A DNA stretch of 64,000 nucleotides from Bacteroidota bacterium (GTDB taxonomy: Bacteria; Bacteroidota; Bacteroidia; Bacteroidales; F082), in the NCBI GenBank assembly GCA_016715945.1, contig JADJXJ010000001.1:1-64000 (forward strand), read 5' to 3'. The position numbers were made by a program, and so were the translations under genes. The notes under the pieces are model-generated. The model was not told where the DNA came from and made no database searches. It saw only the letters and a list, made by a program, of their open reading frames with translations. Below, in pieces: positions 34,665 to 43,980 of this stretch (position 1 is its first letter; every line of letters begins with the position of its first letter).

Positions 34665-36311
34665 ATGCGTTTTGGCCTCCTGGTCAACGGTCTTTTTCTT
34701 CAGCAATGGCAATACCATGCAGTGCAACAGTTGATTGCCGACGGCCATCAGCTTGTGCTGCTGGTGGTCAGGCAGGATGATGCACAGCCGGCAGGATTGT
34801 TCCAGAAGCTTTCAGCCTATCCTTATCGGCATTTCCTTTATCGTTTCTGGCAGCGTTATTTTTTCCGGCCGGATGCCAAAAAGCAGCGCCACATCCAGGA
34901 CTTGCTTCATGGAGTTGAGGTTATTGGCTGCAAACCACAGGTCAGCGGGCCGGTAGAGTATATCCCCGAAGAGGTGGTTAAAAGGGTAGGGGAGCTTGCC
35001 CCGGATTTTCTGCTTCGCTTCGGATTCAACATTCTCAGGGGAGGCATACTCGATGCAGCGCGTTTCGGGCTGTGGTCGTTTCATCACGACGACGAACAGC
35101 TGATCAGGGGCGGACCGCCCGGCTTCTGGGAGGTTTTCCATAAGCATGAGGTCAACGGGGTGATGCTGCAGCGGCTCACCGACAAGCTGGATGCAGGCCT
35201 GATACTCGCCAAAATATGGCTGCCCGTGACCGGGCATTCCTACAAGGCACACCTCGACAGCCTTTTAAAAGAAAGCGCCTTCATGCCGGCTCAGGTCTGC
35301 CGGCGGATAGCCCTGAACGGCTTCAGTGCGGCGCCTCCGGCCAAAACGGGCAAGCTGTTCCGCAACCCGTCCAACCTGCGCATGCTGCAATTTTTTCTTC
35401 GCATGCCCTTCCGCAGGCTGATGTTTCACCTCAGGCAGCTTTGGCGGCACGAAAGCTGGTGCATCGGACTGAGCCGCATTCCTGCCGGTAATCCGGCCGG
35501 GCTGCAAATGGCCGCACCGACACCAGTACAATGGCTGGTACATCCCGACAAAGCACAGTATTATGCGGATCCTTTTGTAGTTGAATATCATGGGGAAACC
35601 ATCGTGCTTGCCGAGCATTTCGATTACCGGTCGGGCAGAGGCAGCCTGGTCAGCATAAAGGTGAACGACAATTTTGAAGTGCAGGAGGTAAAGGCGCCCG
35701 ACGGGATGCACCGTTCGTTCCCGTATTTGTTTGTGCACCAAGGAAAGCTTTACTGCCTGCCGGAATGTTACCAATCGGGCAGGATCACGCTGTTTGAATT
35801 CGACACTGAACGCAATTGCCTGCAGCATCCTGTGAAGTTGTTGAGCGGTGTCGAAGCCCTCGACCCTGTCTTGTTCCCGCACCGGGGTTTGTGGTGGCTG
35901 ATGTTCAGCCGGAAAAATCTGCCCGGAGTTCAGCTTTTTGCCTGGTATGCCGACAGCCCTTTTGGGCCATTCAGTCCCCATCCGCTCAATCCCGTAAAGA
36001 CCGACCCCCGTTCGGCACGCAATGCGGGCGCGCCTTTTGTGCACAACGGACAGCTCTACCGGCCTGCCCAGGATGTGGCTGGAAGCTATGGCAAGGCGGT
36101 GCTGCTGCAAAGGGTTGACTGCCTAAGCCCGCATGACTATTCCGAGACGGAAGCCGGGCGCATCGAAGCTTTGCCACAGTGGCGTTTCAATCGCGGACTT
36201 CATACCTTTAACCGCGCCGGTACGATAGCCGTATTCGATGCCAAACGTTTCATTTTCAGCCTGGCTGGCCTGAGACATGTGTGGAAATTAAAAACACGTA
36301 AACTGCGATGA
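34665..36311 (+). CDS. Formyltransferase-like domain fused to a GINT1-type beta-propeller
   Basis: 548 residues from ATG 34665 (a GTG at 34659 is less likely). The first ~200 residues resemble the formyl transferase fold, with FHHDDEQLIRGGPPGFWE and a DAGLIL segment. The family's catalytic Asn-His-Asp arrangement is only partly recognisable, so activity is uncertain. Residues ~290-530 resemble the beta-propeller of the glucosamine inositolphosphorylceramide transferase family (YADPFVVEYHGETIVLAEHF, RSFPYLFVHQGKLYCLPE). Its stop overlaps the flippase start (ATGA), so the two are translationally coupled. Together they point to building and exporting a surface saccharide. The precise substrate is unknown. 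Confidence 0.72.
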   Translation: MRFGLLVNGLFLQQWQYHAVQQLIADGHQLVLLVVRQDDAQPAGLFQKLSAYPYRHFLYRFWQRYFFRPDAKKQRHIQDLLHGVEVIGCKPQVSGPVEYIPEEVVKRVGELAPDFLLRFGFNILRGGILDAARFGLWSFHHDDEQLIRGGPPGFWEVFHKHEVNGVMLQRLTDKLDAGLILAKIWLPVTGHSYKAHLDSLLKESAFMPAQVCRRIALNGFSAAPPAKTGKLFRNPSNLRMLQFFLRMPFRRLMFHLRQLWRHESWCIGLSRIPAGNPAGLQMAAPTPVQWLVHPDKAQYYADPFVVEYHGETIVLAEHFDYRSGRGSLVSIKVNDNFEVQEVKAPDGMHRSFPYLFVHQGKLYCLPECYQSGRITLFEFDTERNCLQHPVKLLSGVEALDPVLFPHRGLWWLMFSRKNLPGVQLFAWYADSPFGPFSPHPLNPVKTDPRSARNAGAPFVHNGQLYRPAQDVAGSYGKAVLLQRVDCLSPHDYSETEAGRIEALPQWRFNRGLHTFNRAGTIAVFDAKRFIFSLAGLRHVWKLKTRKLR

Positions 36312-37612
36312 TGCTTCGGAGAATACTTTCTACGGGCGCCGTCAGGATGCTGAATGCCCTCTCGGGTTTTGTGCTGTTGTGGCTGGCCACCAACGGCATG
36401 GGGGCAGCCGCCTGGGGGGTGTCGGGCCTCATCCTTCTGAATGTAACCCTGCTCGTCATGCTGGCCGAGATGGTCTCGAACGCCGTGGTTTACTACAGCT
36501 CGCGCCGCAATGTGATGAGCCTGATGCGGCTTTCGGCAGGGTTCACCGCCGCACTCACCTTGTTTTTTGCACTGGCTTTTTTTGGCCTGAGCTACGTGCC
36601 GGATCTTTTCCATGTGCTTGTGCCCGAAGGGTATGCCCTGCACATCCTGATCCTTGTGTTGCTGGGCAGCCTCCACAATGTAAACCTTTATCTGCTGCTT
36701 GGGCGCGAACGCATCGGGGCATTCAACCTCCTGTTTTTGCTGCAGTTTCTCTCGCAGCTGGCTGCCATGGCTGTTGCCTTGCACCTGCTCGGCATCCGCA
36801 ACGAACTGGCCTATGTGATCTCGCTCTACGCTTCCTACACCGTGCCCCTGCTGGCAGCCTATCCTGCCTATGTGCTGCCCCTGCTTAGGCAAAGCGCCTC
36901 CCTACCGGAAGCAAACCTACGCGAACTGCTGGCTTTTGGCAGCCTGACGCAGACCTCAAGCTTCGTGCATATGCTCAACCGCCGGCTCAGTTTTTATGTG
37001 ATCCGCTATTTTACCGGCAATGCCGCACTCGGGGTATTCAACTCGGGTGTGCAACTCACCGAAGGATTCCGGCTCATCGGCCACAGCATCGCACTGGTAC
37101 AGTTTTCGAGCATCAGCAACAGCAACGACCCCGAATTTGCCCGCCGGCTAAGCATCCGGCTGATGAAGCTGTCGCTCGTGCTCACCTTCCTTGCTTTGGT
37201 CGTTTTGCTTCTGGTGCCCTCACGGGTGTTCGGGTGGATCTTCAGCCGCGAGTTTGGCGACATCCGCATCGTGGTGGCAGGTCTGGCCCCGGGCGTGCTG
37301 GCCCTCTCGGCCAATGCCATCTTCAGCCACTATTTCTCCGGAACCGGCCGCCCAAAATATAACCTCTATGCCTCTCTCACAGGTTTTGTCGTGGTCATCC
37401 CGGCTTTGCTCCTCCTGATTCCCGCACTCGGCATCTTTGGTGCGGCCCTGGCAGCTTCTCTGGCCTATATGGCCTCGGCTGGTTATCAGGCAGTTATATT
37501 CAGCAGGATGAACAAGACAGCATGGAAGGAATGGCTGCCGGATAAAGACGACCTCAAGCAGGTGCAGCAAATTACAGGCAAGTTTTTTCCGGGCCGCCGC
37601 CAACCTCAGTAA
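36308..37612 (+). CDS. Oligosaccharide flippase (Wzx/MATE-like membrane protein)
   Basis: 434 residues with about twelve predicted membrane segments (LSGFVLLWLATNGMG, LILLNVTLLVMLAEM, LVLTFLALVVLLLVPS). The loop RRLSFYVIRYFTGNAALGVF is typical of lipopolysaccharide or O-antigen flippases. It would move lipid-linked sugars across the inner membrane. It overlaps the preceding formyltransferase/propeller gene by four bases, indicating a two-gene unit. No glycosyltransferase lies nearby, so this is not a full capsule locus. Confidence 0.85.
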   Translation: MMLRRILSTGAVRMLNALSGFVLLWLATNGMGAAAWGVSGLILLNVTLLVMLAEMVSNAVVYYSSRRNVMSLMRLSAGFTAALTLFFALAFFGLSYVPDLFHVLVPEGYALHILILVLLGSLHNVNLYLLLGRERIGAFNLLFLLQFLSQLAAMAVALHLLGIRNELAYVISLYASYTVPLLAAYPAYVLPLLRQSASLPEANLRELLAFGSLTQTSSFVHMLNRRLSFYVIRYFTGNAALGVFNSGVQLTEGFRLIGHSIALVQFSSISNSNDPEFARRLSIRLMKLSLVLTFLALVVLLLVPSRVFGWIFSREFGDIRIVVAGLAPGVLALSANAIFSHYFSGTGRPKYNLYASLTGFVVVIPALLLLIPALGIFGAALAASLAYMASAGYQAVIFSRMNKTAWKEWLPDKDDLKQVQQITGKFFPGRRQPQ

Positions 37613-37730
37613 GCTTGCGGCTGGTCAGCACAACCTGTGCTTCCGGATGGATTACTCTAAGCCTCGTCCAATGGCTGTCCAGCCCAGTGGTTCCACCAAC
37701 GATATTCATCATATCTAAAAACTTAAATAC

Positions 37731-37761
37731 TTGACAAGCTGGTATGACTGGTTTACCTTTG
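37731..37761 (+). promoter_or_regulatory. Best Bacteroidota-type promoter in the window (-33 TTG, -7 TACCTTTG)
   Basis: TTG at 37731-37733 and TACCTTTG at 37754-37761 are separated by 20 nt, the spacing expected for the phylum's primary sigma factor. The expected start of transcription is about 37768, 30 nt before the DUF2892 ATG at 37800. Confidence 0.6.
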
Positions 37762-37799
37762 CGGGTCTTCATTCCAAAAAAATCAAAATCTAAACCACT

Positions 37800-37988
37800 A
37801 TGAAAAAGAACGTAGGAAACACCGACAAGGTCATTCGCATCATTCTCGGTCTTGCCATTGGCGGACTGGGTATTGCAAATCAGAGCTGGTGGGGACTTGT
37901 GGGCCTGCTGCCCATAGCCACGGCTTTGATGGGCACTTGTTTCGCATATACGCTATTCGGAATCAGTACCTGTAAGAAGGAGTCCTGA
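37800..37988 (+). CDS. DUF2892 (YgaP-like) small inner-membrane protein
   Basis: 62 residues. MKKNVGNTDKVIRIILGLAI starts the family pattern, then two hydrophobic helices (IILGLAIGGLGIANQ and WWGLVGLLPIATALMGTC) and a CxxY...CK end. Members are small membrane proteins, sometimes fused to rhodanese domains; the role of stand-alone forms is unknown. It has its own strong promoter upstream and a terminator downstream, so it is monocistronic. Confidence 0.87.
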   Translation: MKKNVGNTDKVIRIILGLAIGGLGIANQSWWGLVGLLPIATALMGTCFAYTLFGISTCKKES

Positions 37989-38004
37989 TTCCTTCAACCA
38001 AACA

Positions 38005-38040
38005 AAAAAACCCGGCCATTTCTGGTCGGGCTTTTTTTTT
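38005..38040. terminator. Bidirectional terminator between the DUF2892 gene and the porin gene
   Basis: CCCGGCCA and TGGTCGGG form an 8-bp stem (one G-T pair) with loop TTTC. It is flanked by a run of A on the left and nine T on the right, so it works for both convergent genes. Confidence 0.88.
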
Positions 38041-38056
38041 GTTTGAAGCGTATGCC

Positions 38057-39664
38057 TCAGAAGGTCAGGTCGAGGCCGAGGGCAAACACCAGAGCTTTGC
38101 GGCTGTAGGTCTCACCAAACTGGGGCTGATTCTGCGGAGCGAAGTTCTTTACGTAGGTGTTGTAATAGGTACGCATCACCCCTGCATTGGCGGCAATCTT
38201 TTCAGTGAAGTTGTATTTGGCGCCGGCGCCAAAGCTGAAGGTGCTCAGGCTGTGGCTCAGGTCGCTCTGATATTCAGGCTTTACACCGCTGTTGGTTACC
38301 AGATAACCTGCGCTTAGCATGAGCTTGTCGGTGGCCATGTAGTGTGTGCCAAAGGCAAACTCCCACAGGTTGCGGTCCATCAGCTGGTCGTTTTTCACAT
38401 ACTGTCCGTTGAGCATCTTGCCATATTCGGCGCCTTTGTCAAAGTAGGTGTGGTAAGTAGCAGCCAGGCCAACCCGCTTCGAGGGTTCGTAACCAATGCC
38501 GATGGAGATCATCGAAGGCATATCGCTGGGCACTTCTGCGCCGTCGGGAAACATGCCCACATCGTCTTTGGTGGTTTCGTTCTTCACCTTGATGGCGGCA
38601 TGGTGTTCGTATTTGAAGCCGATATTCACCTTGTCGATATTGAAGTTCAGCCCGACGACCGGCACAATGCCCGAGCCTTTCTGAATGGCATCCACGTATT
38701 TGTCGCCTGTGGCAGTCTTGTTGGCATTCATGGCTGCAGCCTGAGCGGTAAAGGTAGGCGTGGCAGCTACATATCCCTGGTGAATGGCCGCAATCGGTAT
38801 GGTGTTGGCATCCACATTGGGGTTAATGAAAGCGAAGCCGCCGGCAATGCTGGCAGCCTGTGCCTGTGTGAGCAAGCCTGCGCCAACCAGCTGAGGCAGG
38901 GTAAGTCCTTGTGTTTGCGCATTTCCCGCCAGTGGCGCAATGCTGCCGGCCACACCAGCAAGATTGGTAAACAATCCGGCCATGGCTTCAAAGAATACGG
39001 GCGCTTTCACCATGCTGCCGTTGAAGTTCAGGGCAGGAAACACCGGGTTGATGCTGATGTCTTTCAGGTGTCCGTGATAGCTGTTGTCGATGGTTACATA
39101 ACGCACTCCCAGGCTTGCCGAAAACATCTCGTTGAACTGGTATGCCACATTGGCCTGATAGCCAAAGTAAACCGATTTGCCTTCGAACTCGGTGTCGTAG
39201 CTGTACTGGGTTGTTGGGATGCCGGAGGCGTTGAGCGAGGATTTCAGGCCGGCTACCTGATATTCGAACGAGGGCAGGCCGTCGGGATAAAATGCTCCTC
39301 CGCCTCCACCAATCGGATTAAAACCGAACGACACAGCAAATTTGTTTTTCTTGAACACAGCATAGGCCGAAGGGAAGAGCGGGGCTTTTACCTCGCCGAT
39401 GAACTCCGACTGATTCAAGCCTGCACGTGAGGTCTTGATGTTGCGTTCCTGGGTGATGAACTGGTTGCTGAGCGAAAGGTGAAACCCGTCGTTGAGCTTG
39501 GTCAATCCCCCCGGATTGTAGTAAGCAGCTTCGATGCCGAGCAAACCGCCCCGCGCAGGATTGCGGATAAAGCTGGCACTCTGGTTGGTGTTGGTCACAA
39601 TGCCGCCAGCCAGTACTGCACCGGCCATGGCGCTCAGAACAAATGTGGTAATTGTTTTTTTCAT
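38057..39664 (-). CDS. OmpP1/FadL-family outer membrane transporter
   Basis: 535 residues. Signal peptide MKKTITTFVLSAMAGAVLAG; then NPARGGLLGIEAAYYNPGGL, the N-terminal plug motif of FadL-type barrels; then amphipathic beta strands ending in the aromatic LVFALGLDLTF, as outer-membrane barrels do. It would carry hydrophobic substrates such as fatty acids or aromatics across the outer membrane. ATG 39664 is chosen because the signal peptide begins there. A stretch around residues 230-330 (AGLFTNLAGVAGSIAPLAGN to ATPTFTAQAAAM) is longer and more Ala-rich than expected for a plain barrel and may be an extracellular loop. A TACTTTTA near-match to the -7 box lies upstream. Confidence 0.88.
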   Translation of the reverse strand: MKKTITTFVLSAMAGAVLAGGIVTNTNQSASFIRNPARGGLLGIEAAYYNPGGLTKLNDGFHLSLSNQFITQERNIKTSRAGLNQSEFIGEVKAPLFPSAYAVFKKNKFAVSFGFNPIGGGGGAFYPDGLPSFEYQVAGLKSSLNASGIPTTQYSYDTEFEGKSVYFGYQANVAYQFNEMFSASLGVRYVTIDNSYHGHLKDISINPVFPALNFNGSMVKAPVFFEAMAGLFTNLAGVAGSIAPLAGNAQTQGLTLPQLVGAGLLTQAQAASIAGGFAFINPNVDANTIPIAAIHQGYVAATPTFTAQAAAMNANKTATGDKYVDAIQKGSGIVPVVGLNFNIDKVNIGFKYEHHAAIKVKNETTKDDVGMFPDGAEVPSDMPSMISIGIGYEPSKRVGLAATYHTYFDKGAEYGKMLNGQYVKNDQLMDRNLWEFAFGTHYMATDKLMLSAGYLVTNSGVKPEYQSDLSHSLSTFSFGAGAKYNFTEKIAANAGVMRTYYNTYVKNFAPQNQPQFGETYSRKALVFALGLDLTF

Positions 39665-39905
39665 AGGGCTGGATAAGATTTTGCGAGGTAAAAGTATGAC
39701 AAGATTTAAATATTTCAAAATTTTGATGTGTTGGATAAAGAAATGATAGTCATGAGCCCCTTCATATGATAACCTGATCCGCCTTGCCGGACGGCAGGCA
39801 TTTGCACAGGCCCTGCACCCTGGTTTCATCAAACAAAAAACCAGAGGAATTATCTCTTAAATCCCTGTCATCCAGCGCTAAAGAAAGTTGCGTTCCAGAA
39901 AATTC

Positions 39906-41339
39906 CTACACCTGGCCTCTGACCAGCAGTGCGACATTTTCCACATGGTGTGTTTGCGGAAACATGTCCACAGGCTGAACGGCGGTTACGGCATATTTTT
40001 CGGTGAGCAGGGCAATATCGCGGGCCTGTGTGGCCGGGTTGCAGCTCACATAAACAATCTTTTCCGGTTCAAGATCAAGCAGTTGTGCGACTACTTTGGG
40101 GTGCATGCCGGCCCGGGGTGGGTCGGTAATCACCACATCCGGCCTGCCATGGGTGGCCACAAAATGCGCGTCGAACATCTTGCCGAGGTCGCCGGCAACA
40201 AATTCGGTGTTGTTCAGGCCGTTGAGCCGGGCATTGACGCGGGCATCGGCCACGGCTTCTTCCACATATTCCACACCCACCACCTTTTTGCAATGGCGTG
40301 CCATATAGCAGCTGATGGTGCCGGTTCCGCTGTAGAGGTCATAAACCACCTCGTCGCCTTTGAGGCCGGCCAGCTCGAAGGCGGTGCCATAAAGCACTGC
40401 CGCCTGCCTGGGGTTGGTCTGGAAAAATGAAGCCGGGGCAATGCGGAATACCAGGGGCGCCTCGTTTCCGGGAGCTTCCATCAGCTCGGTGAGCCATGCC
40501 TCGCCGTGCATTACCCTCACCTCGAGTCCGGCAATGTTTTCGTTCACCCGGGGATTGACCACCCAAAGCAGGGAGGTGATCTGCGGAAAAGCCCCGATGA
40601 GTGCAGGAAAGAGCCGGTGTTCGATGGCTTTGTCTTCCTGCGAGCTTACCAGGATAACCATGAGTCCGCCGGCAGTGCTGTTGCGGATAAGCAGGTTGCG
40701 TAGCAAACCCTCGTGCCGGCGGTTGTTGTAGTAGCTCAGGTTGAGCTCCATGGCCTTCTGGTGCACAAAAAGGCGGATGGCATTGGAAGGCTCGGCCTGC
40801 AGATGACATTCTTCGAGGTGGATCACCCGGTCGAACATGCCCGGCAGGTGAAATCCGAGTCCGCGGGGGTCTTCAACCACGCCCTCACGGGGTGGATGGG
40901 TGAACCACTTGCGGTCGGCAAAGGTAAACTCCAGCTTGTTGCGGTAATAGTAAATGTCGGGTGCCGCCTTGATGGGTCTCAGTGGCGGAAAGCTGAACTT
41001 TCCGATGCGGGCAAAGGCGTCGTGCACCTGTTGCTGCTTCTGGGCGAGCTGTGTTTCGTAGCTCAGATGCTGCCAACGGCACCCGCCACACAGGGTAAAG
41101 TGCCGGCACAAGGCCTGGGTGCGAAGCGGGGAGGCTTCGGCAAGCCGGACAATTTTTCCTTCGAGGTATTGTTTTTTTCGCGCAGTTAGCTGTATGTCAG
41201 CTACATCTCCCGGAGCAGCATAGGGCACAAACAGCACCTGACCCTCAACCCTGGCAATGGCTTTGCCCTCGGCTCCGGCATCGGTGATGTGCACATTTGT
41301 AAGAATTTCGGGCTGAAATTGTCGTTGTTTTCGGGCCAT
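39906..41339 (-). CDS. rlmD: 23S rRNA (uracil-5-)-methyltransferase, RlmD/RumA type
   Basis: 477 residues. An N-terminal TRAM domain (about 12-75) is followed by Cys residues of a 4Fe-4S site in LCRHFTLCGGCRW. The SAM-binding block is VVYDLYSGTGTISCYMA, then VVITDPPRAGMHP, and the catalytic Cys lies in VYVSCNPAT. It makes m5U in 23S rRNA; whether the site corresponds to U1939, U747 or both is not settled by sequence. ATG 41339 is preferred because the upstream extension overlaps the permease gene. It is last in the eight-gene run that starts at guaB. Confidence 0.92.
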   Translation of the reverse strand: MARKQRQFQPEILTNVHITDAGAEGKAIARVEGQVLFVPYAAPGDVADIQLTARKKQYLEGKIVRLAEASPLRTQALCRHFTLCGGCRWQHLSYETQLAQKQQQVHDAFARIGKFSFPPLRPIKAAPDIYYYRNKLEFTFADRKWFTHPPREGVVEDPRGLGFHLPGMFDRVIHLEECHLQAEPSNAIRLFVHQKAMELNLSYYNNRRHEGLLRNLLIRNSTAGGLMVILVSSQEDKAIEHRLFPALIGAFPQITSLLWVVNPRVNENIAGLEVRVMHGEAWLTELMEAPGNEAPLVFRIAPASFFQTNPRQAAVLYGTAFELAGLKGDEVVYDLYSGTGTISCYMARHCKKVVGVEYVEEAVADARVNARLNGLNNTEFVAGDLGKMFDAHFVATHGRPDVVITDPPRAGMHPKVVAQLLDLEPEKIVYVSCNPATQARDIALLTEKYAVTAVQPVDMFPQTHHVENVALLVRGQV

Positions 41340-41349
41340 GCGGAATGTA

Positions 41350-42690
41350 TTAATCGTGACGTAGCGATTCAACCGGGTCCTGTGTGGCTGCTTTCCGGGC
41401 AGGGAGATAGCCAAAGATAATGCCTACGCTTGCAGCCACACCAAAGGAGATGAGGATCGACCAGGGATTGACAATGGTCAGGATGCCGGTGGTTTTGGTG
41501 ATCAGAGCCGACATGCCGAAACCGAGCATAATGCCTGCCATTCCACCTGTGATGCTGATCAGGGTGGCTTCGCTCAGAAACTGAAAGACGATATCGCGGC
41601 GTGTGGCGCCCACAGCGCGGCGCACCCCGATCTCGCGGATGCGTTCCATCACCGAGGCCAGCATGATGTTCATGATGCCGATGCCACCCACCAGCAGCGA
41701 GATGCCTGCAATGGCTCCCAGCACGATGTTAAAAATGTCGCGGGTGCGCTGTTCCTGCTTGAGCAGAAGCTCGGGCACACTTACCTCATAATCTTCAACT
41801 CCCAGGTGCCGGCGGGCAAGCAGTCGGCCAATCACCTCCGAGGCTGCCGCGAGCTGATTGCTGTTGCTCATCTGAACCACGATGCGGTCGAGCTGATGGA
41901 TGTTTTGCGGGCCTTCGGCTGCTTCTTCTTCGCCCGAGGAAAAGATGACCACATCGCCTCCCGAAAAAAAGATGTCGCCCGAGCCTCCGGGCCTCATGTT
42001 GGCCAGAGAGCGGTCGCGAAACCGCAGCAGCACCGTTTGCAGGGGCGCATATACTTCGTTGTTCGGATCTCCGGCATTGCCCTGCAGGGCGGGACGTTTT
42101 TCGAGCACCCCGACGACCCGCAGCCAGACGTTACCACATTTGATATATTGCCCCAGCGGATCCTGCAACGGAAACAGGCGGCTGCCCACACCATGTCCGA
42201 CCACACAGACCGGCTCGCCCGAGGCAAGCTGACGGTCGTTGAAAAAGCTGCCTTTCTGCAGGGCGATCCCAAACACTTCGAAATAATCCGGGGTGACGCC
42301 AGTGAGCCTTGCCGGCATGCTGTTGCCCTGGCTGATGAGCATGGTCTCGTAACTCACCTCTGGGCTCACGCGCTGCACGCCAGGCACCACCTGCCGTATG
42401 GCTTGCGCGTCGAGCAGGGTGAGGCCGGGCGAAAAGGGCTTGCGCTCCTGCTTGCCCGATTCTTCGTTCGAAGGGCCTTTGCGCTCGGTTTTCGATTTGA
42501 TGACGATGTTGTTCACCCCCACCACCTTCATCTGGTCGAGGATCTCCTGGCGGGCGCCCCTGCCAATGGCAAGCATGGCAATCACCGCAGCCACACCAAA
42601 GATGATACCCAGCGCCGTGAGTATCGAACGGGCTTTGTTGGCAAACACGGCCTGGAGCGCCTCCCTGAGCAACTGGGCGTATCGTTCCAT
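41350..42690 (-). CDS. MacB-like ABC transporter permease
   Basis: 446 residues with four membrane segments: one near the N-terminus (LTALGIIFGVAAVIAMLAIG) and three near the C-terminus (AIAGISLLVGGIGIMNIMLA onward). A large periplasmic MacB core domain lies between. ERIREIGVRRAVGATRRDI is the coupling-helix signature of the FtsX/MacB family. There is no ATPase domain in this protein and no ABC ATPase gene beside it, so the ATPase must be encoded elsewhere. With the adjacent adaptor gene it would form a mechanotransmission-type efflux or lipoprotein-handling pump. It starts 5 nt after the adaptor gene stop. Confidence 0.9.
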   Translation of the reverse strand: MERYAQLLREALQAVFANKARSILTALGIIFGVAAVIAMLAIGRGARQEILDQMKVVGVNNIVIKSKTERKGPSNEESGKQERKPFSPGLTLLDAQAIRQVVPGVQRVSPEVSYETMLISQGNSMPARLTGVTPDYFEVFGIALQKGSFFNDRQLASGEPVCVVGHGVGSRLFPLQDPLGQYIKCGNVWLRVVGVLEKRPALQGNAGDPNNEVYAPLQTVLLRFRDRSLANMRPGGSGDIFFSGGDVVIFSSGEEEAAEGPQNIHQLDRIVVQMSNSNQLAAASEVIGRLLARRHLGVEDYEVSVPELLLKQEQRTRDIFNIVLGAIAGISLLVGGIGIMNIMLASVMERIREIGVRRAVGATRRDIVFQFLSEATLISITGGMAGIMLGFGMSALITKTTGILTIVNPWSILISFGVAASVGIIFGYLPARKAATQDPVESLRHD

Positions 42691-42695
42691 GAGGG

Positions 42696-43976
42696 TCAGT
42701 TGGTTCCGGCTTTCGCTTTGGCAACAGCTTCCGGGCTGAGGGTAACAAGCTTCCACGACTCAGGCCGGGCAGGCGGGTTGAGCCTTACCTTCTCGCCTTC
42801 GTTGAGTCCTGCCAGAATGATGATCTCGTTTTCGTTGGCTTTGCCCGGCACCACCTGCTGCCGCCTGCCCGAAGTATATACAAACTGTATGCTGTCGGCA
42901 GTAAAGAGGGCTTCGAGCGGGATGAATACCACATCGGGAATCTCCTCGGTGATGATGATGTTTTTGGTGGTCATGGCCGGCCGGAGGATGCTGTCGAACT
43001 CGTTGACAATGATCTTCACCTCGAACACCTTGGCATTCGAGTTTTTGAGTTGCTCGCCAATATTGGCCACCTCGGTCACCGTGCCTGTAAATTGCTTATC
43101 CGGAAAGGCATCCACGCTCACGCGGGCCGGCTGGCCTACCCTTATCTTGCTGATGTCCACTTCGTTGACATAGGTCTTGCTGATCATTTCGCGCAGGTTG
43201 GGCAGTGTGGCTACTACATTTTCCCAGGTGCTGAAGGTGCTTCCGGCTCCGCGCCGCTTGCCTTCCCAGTCGCGCTGATACACCACCATGCCTGCCTTGG
43301 GCGCCCGCACGGTAAACTCGGCACTGAGGGCCAACAGCTTGTCCAGATCGGCCCGCCGCTTGCGCAGCGCATTGCTCACCTCGGTCATATTGGCAACTGC
43401 CTTCTCGTGGCGCAGCCGGTAATTCTTTACTGCCTGGTTGTATGCCCTCTCGGCCCGTTCGAGCTCAATGCGCACCTGCCGTTGGGTGGCCGGTGGCTCA
43501 TAAATGGACTGATCCACAGCTATCTGGGCTTCCTCCAGGGCATATTTCAGGTTGGCCAGCTCGTTGCGGGCCGCCATGAGGTCCATGGTAGTGTCGAGCT
43601 GGGTTTTGACAAAATTGTTTTCGTATTGGTCAATCTCGAGCTGTTGGTCTTTGATCTTATTGGTCAGCTCGGTGCGGTCGAGCTGGGCCACATAGTCGCC
43701 CGAATCCACCACCGTGCCGTCGGGGATGATGTCGTCGATCTTGATCTGCCAGATGCGGGCATCGCGCAGGGCGGTCTGTGAGGGGCCGTAGATCTTTTCG
43801 GAGCTTTTGGCTTCGAGTTCGCCGGTGGTTGTCACACTGATCACAAAATTGCCCCGGCTTGCCACCGCCTCCATAGCCGCATCTTCGGGCGCTCCGGGCC
43901 TGAGCATCAACCAGCCGGCCAGCACCAGCAGGCCTGTGGCTGCAACGGCAACCAGTCGTCCGGGTTTCTTTTTCAT
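42696..43976 (-). CDS. HlyD/MacA-like membrane fusion protein
   Basis: 426 residues. An N-terminal membrane anchor (LVAVAATGLLVLAGWLML), then a lipoyl-like half (ISVTTTGELEAKSSEKIYGP), a long alpha-helical hairpin (about 100-225), the second lipoyl half (FTVRAPKAGMVVYQRD), a beta-barrel (VDISKIRVGQPARVSVDAFP) and a membrane-proximal domain. It bridges the permease and an outer-membrane component. It sits directly upstream of the MacB-like permease and 4 nt after the MoxR gene. Confidence 0.88.
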   Translation of the reverse strand: MKKKPGRLVAVAATGLLVLAGWLMLRPGAPEDAAMEAVASRGNFVISVTTTGELEAKSSEKIYGPSQTALRDARIWQIKIDDIIPDGTVVDSGDYVAQLDRTELTNKIKDQQLEIDQYENNFVKTQLDTTMDLMAARNELANLKYALEEAQIAVDQSIYEPPATQRQVRIELERAERAYNQAVKNYRLRHEKAVANMTEVSNALRKRRADLDKLLALSAEFTVRAPKAGMVVYQRDWEGKRRGAGSTFSTWENVVATLPNLREMISKTYVNEVDISKIRVGQPARVSVDAFPDKQFTGTVTEVANIGEQLKNSNAKVFEVKIIVNEFDSILRPAMTTKNIIITEEIPDVVFIPLEALFTADSIQFVYTSGRRQQVVPGKANENEIIILAGLNEGEKVRLNPPARPESWKLVTLSPEAVAKAKAGTN

Positions 43977-43980
43977 AGCC

